NCBI RefSeq assembly: GCF_963583255.1
Contig: NC_084813.1
Coordinates: 9,720,001 to 9,784,000 of the forward strand
Direction: 5' to 3'
Length of the DNA stretch: 64,000 nt
Source of the DNA: Pyrus communis
Lineage: Eukaryota; Streptophyta; Magnoliopsida; Rosales; Rosaceae
Positions 61,009-64,000 of this stretch are shown in pieces. Below the pieces are notes generated by a model. It saw nothing but the letters and a program-made list of their open reading frames with translations, was not told the origin of the DNA and did not search any database. Position 1 is the first letter of the stretch, and every line of letters begins with the position of its first letter. The position numbers and the translations under genes are program-made.

Positions 61009-61995
61009 AAATTTCCGTCGAGATATCTTCCTGAAGGCATGAGATTGTTTATGTGCGCATGTCGGTCGGATGTTATAAATTTTGTGAGATTGGTATGTTT
61101 CCTGTGTGTCTTTCACTGACTAAAATGGAACCAAGTTCTTAGTAACTTTTGTGGGTATTTGGACATTGATGGAAACTGTGTTTATAAAGGATTTTACTAG
61201 TAGCAATGTTAGTAGAAGCACGTCGAAATTCTTAAATAAGTCTAAAGTGATTACTTGTAATTAAAGTACTTCTTTAGAGAGCATCGAACTGGCGCTTATA
61301 GACTAAAGCACTTTTAAGTGTTTTTCAAGCTGATAAACACTTTAAACGTATATGCTAAACATTGTCAAAAACATTTTTGATTATTTAAAAATGTTTTTTA
61401 GCAATTGTAAAAGCACTATCAAACATGCATGTATGTATTTCTCTTTATATGAGTTCTATTTATGGAAATTGTGTATTGGGTAGATTAAATCAAACAACCT
61501 CATACTTAATTTTTCTCATATAAATTAGTTAATAAGAGTCTACGATAACTTTTAGATTGACAATAACAACTCAAATAAGATTCAAATTTGAACATCAAAC
61601 AACTAGGATAGTAGGACTTGATTGATGTCTCAAATGTCAAATTTTGCATGTTAGACAACTTGGGCTTTCAGGGACAGAAGTTGAGGATGCAACTCCAGGC
61701 CAGTGACTTGTTGCAAAAATCCAGACCTACTCATGGTCCAAAACTGATGACTTTTTCAGTAGTAATTAAGGTTGACTGTTGAATGAAAGATAATGATTAT
61801 TAAGGTCCGTCGGTCCCCAACAGTGTACGGATGAAGGAAGTTCTGGGACTAGGACTTACTGATGACACACAACTGCACGTTAAAAGAAAGTCCATAAGAT
61901 TAATGGCAAACTTTGTATAAATTATAGAGTGAAATTCTCTCATCTCTTATTACCAGCTCATTGCCTTTTCTCTTCTTACACTTTTTTTTTTATCT
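61009..61995. other. Intergenic, no gene seen
   Basis: No sustained frame. A stretch near 61300..61430 with complementary AAGCACTTTTAA and AAAAGCACT blocks may be an old MITE, but its ends cannot be fixed. It may include host DNA right of Copia 1. Confidence 0.5.
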
Positions 61996-62004
61996 ATTTT
62001 TTTA

Positions 62005-62731
62005 GGGTTAAACTCTATTTACTACTTTTATGTTTTGTGATTTTCAAAATTTGGTACATCAAGTTTTTTTCGTCGAGAGTCATACCTAAAGTGTAAATTT
62101 TGGGACAGTCTCATACATTCGTTAGTCAAACTGTTAAGTCTTCGTTAACTGATGACGTGACGTCCAAGTGGACAATGATTGGACCCTACGTGTCATTAAA
62201 AAAATATTAAAATAAAAATAAAAACCTTCTTCTTCCCTGCAACCCGCACCCTCCCCAGCTTTTTTTTTTTTCCTGCTCTCTCTTCTTCTTCTTCCTCCTT
62301 CGTCTTCTTCTTCTTCCTCCTTCGTCTTCTTCTTCTTCTTCTTCCCAGTCTTCTTCTTCTTCTTCTTCTTCCCAGATTTGTTTGTTTTTCTTCTTCTTCT
62401 TCTTCTTCTTCTTCCTCCTTCTTCTTCTTCCGGGTTCTTCCCAGATTCAGTTTTTATAATATTTTTTTTAATATTTTAATATTTTAAGTGTGTTTTTAAT
62501 ATTTTAAGTGTGTGTGTTTTTTATTTTTTAATATTTTAATTTTTTTTAATGACACTTGGCATCCAGTTAGTGTCCACGTGGGCCCCGCGTTATCAGTTAA
62601 CTGAAAACTTAATAGTTTGACCAACGGATGTATGAGACTGTCCCAAAATTTACACTTTAGGTATGACTCTAGGATGAAAAAAACTTGATGTACCAAATGT
62701 TGAAAACCACGAAGTAAACATAGTTTAACCC
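62005..62731. mobile_element. MULE-type hairpin element, same family as the Pack-MULE
   Basis: 727 bp from GGGTTAAACTCTATTTACTA to TAGTTTAACCC with a perfect 9-bp duplication ATTTTTTTA (61996..62004, 62732..62740). The arms share TTTACACTTTAGGTATGACTC with the Pack-MULE. The centre is a (CTT)n-rich tract (about 62275..62440). No captured gene is recognised. Confidence 0.85.
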
Positions 62732-62846
62732 ATTTTTTTAATATAAAAATTCAAAACAAGATGTTGATATAACTTAATTGTAACCATTTAAATAGAAGAG
62801 AAATAAAGAAAGAGAAATTATGAGGGAAAAGAATTCTACTTTATAA

Positions 62847-64000
62847 GACCAACTCTAACTCTTGGAGTAAAACTCAAATTTTAGGTTCTAAAACTACCCA
62901 ACTTGCTCTAACTGACACATCTTGACCTGGAATGTCCACTAGGACTCCGAATCAAGTTGTGATGGGCGACACTTGGAAGGTGACAAAGCCATAAAGTATA
63001 ATGATGTGGAAAATGTGAATAAATTTAAACCTAAAAGTGCCTAAAGACAAGAGTGCGCTGTGAGTGAGAATGAACCCATTTCACACGCGATGTCAGAGCA
63101 TAAGTAAAGAACAGTAGTGTGGGTAAGGATCATACCCTCAGAGGTAGCCACCTATATTGAGATTTGCCACAAATCCTCGTCGATACGAACTTTCAATAGC
63201 TAAAACCTGGAGAGGCGCAAAAAACAAGGGTGAGTATATAGAAGTCATGCTCAAGAGTAGTGAAAACCGAGTATATGCCATGTCAAGTATCTCTGCAATA
63301 AAATAAGTAAGCCAGATGAAATAAATCAATGTAAAATGATATGCCAGCTGGAGTCACCTAACGTAACCTATACGATTGAACCTAAAGCTCATTAAATATA
63401 CCTGCACACGAGTCGGAACCACCTATTATGGTCTGTACGACAGGACTAGGTGTAAATAAGTACGTTCAAGTGCTACGATCACGTGAAGGTTGTGCCAATA
63501 ATCGCAGGTCACCTACGAGTCGGAATCACCTAATGTAGTCTGTACAACAGGGCAGTCCACCAAACTTGGATACAAGGTAAGCGTGCGGTGCGGGAGGTGA
63601 AATTCACATGAAGGACTGTGCCCTGGACACGGGCAGAAGTACCAACACCGGGGTGCAGGCTAATAAGCACTAAATGCATCTAAACATAACCACACACTGC
63701 AATTACTATCATCAATATGCACTCACCTGAAGCTTACCTGGGCATCTGCAGCGTCATGCAATAATATGTATATTTATAATAATGCATATACTAAAATGAA
63801 ATGCAAGCATGACATGGCACTTAAAACGTAAATCCATTTAAAACAATTTCTGGGAAAAATGGAAAACATATATATACATATATATAGAAAACCATAAGCC
63901 CACTCATTTGGAGTCCGCGCTACTACTCCCTAGCACAGTATCAAGGCGTCACAAATGATCGGCGCCTAGAACAATTATCAAATCATGTCTTAGAATTCTT
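62847..64000. mobile_element. Harbinger-type MITE, left end only
   Basis: TAA at 62844..62846, then GACCAACTCTAACTCTTGG, like the MITE at 3987. After 66 bp it is interrupted by a giant LTR at 62913. The right end lies outside the window. Confidence 0.6.
62913..64000 (-). mobile_element. Gypsy-type LTR, same family as the solo LTR, cut by window edge
   Basis: Starts TGACACATCTTGACC, like 4178. It shares CACACGAGTCGGAACCACCT and GTGCTACGATCACGTGAAG with 4790..4870. Whether it is a solo LTR or part of a full element cannot be told. Confidence 0.75.

Noticed and set aside
60931..61119. Short plus-strand frame across the right end of Copia 2
   Set aside because: Begins in the LTR and runs into unannotated flank. 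No homology recognised.
61256..61430. Possible old MITE with AAGCACTTTTAA blocks
   Set aside because: No matching ends or target duplication could be found.

Overview
This is plant nuclear DNA from a eudicot, most likely apple or pear type Rosaceae. The evidence is spliced genes with GT-AG introns, a Cassandra TRIM with a 5S-like domain, a tRNA-derived SINE, and LTR and hairpin families I recognise from Maleae genomes. The genus is inference. Only one host gene is visible: the first five coding exons of a nuclear poly(A) polymerase on the minus strand (418..2480), with its 3' part off the left edge. Nearly everything else is transposable element (TE) sequence.

Layout: a Harbinger-type MITE (3987..7168) holds a 2.2 kb solo LTR. 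A Pack-MULE (7641..9194) carries a captured LRR gene fragment. A single tRNA-derived SINE then starts at 9248 and ends near 43623. Its pieces add up to about 160 bp, and its outer target-site duplication (TSD) is still readable on both sides, 34 kb apart. The SINE was split by a Mutator-like element (MULE, 9286..33294) and by a PIF/Harbinger element (33404..43597). The MULE transposase gene was itself split by an 11.2 kb CACTA element (11561..22760, TNP2 and TNPA genes) and by a non-coding LTR retrotransposon (22964..31846), which contains a Cassandra TRIM, a small MITE and a MULE hairpin. The Harbinger element contains a Tourist-like MITE and a Gag-protease-only gypsy element that has one LTR.

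Further right come a 1.3 kb MULE hairpin (43996..45299), a 34-bp minisatellite (45837..46598) and a decayed Copia element (47061..56217). That Copia element is interrupted by a MULE hairpin, by a second nearly intact Harbinger element with Myb-like and transposase genes (50656..55754), and by a second Copia element (56223..61008) whose 5' half is replaced by an inverted copy of its own 3' end. The window closes with another MULE hairpin (62005..62731) and a second MITE plus giant-LTR pair cut by the right edge.

Most boundaries were set by reading matching TSDs: 9 bp for MULEs, 3 bp TTA/TAA for Harbinger, TTT for CACTA, 5 bp for LTR elements, and 17 bp for the SINE. Open reading frames in the TEs are mostly broken by single stops of the kind produced by C-to-T change. 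No element here is certain to be active, but the CACTA and the second Harbinger are one or two point changes per gene from open.
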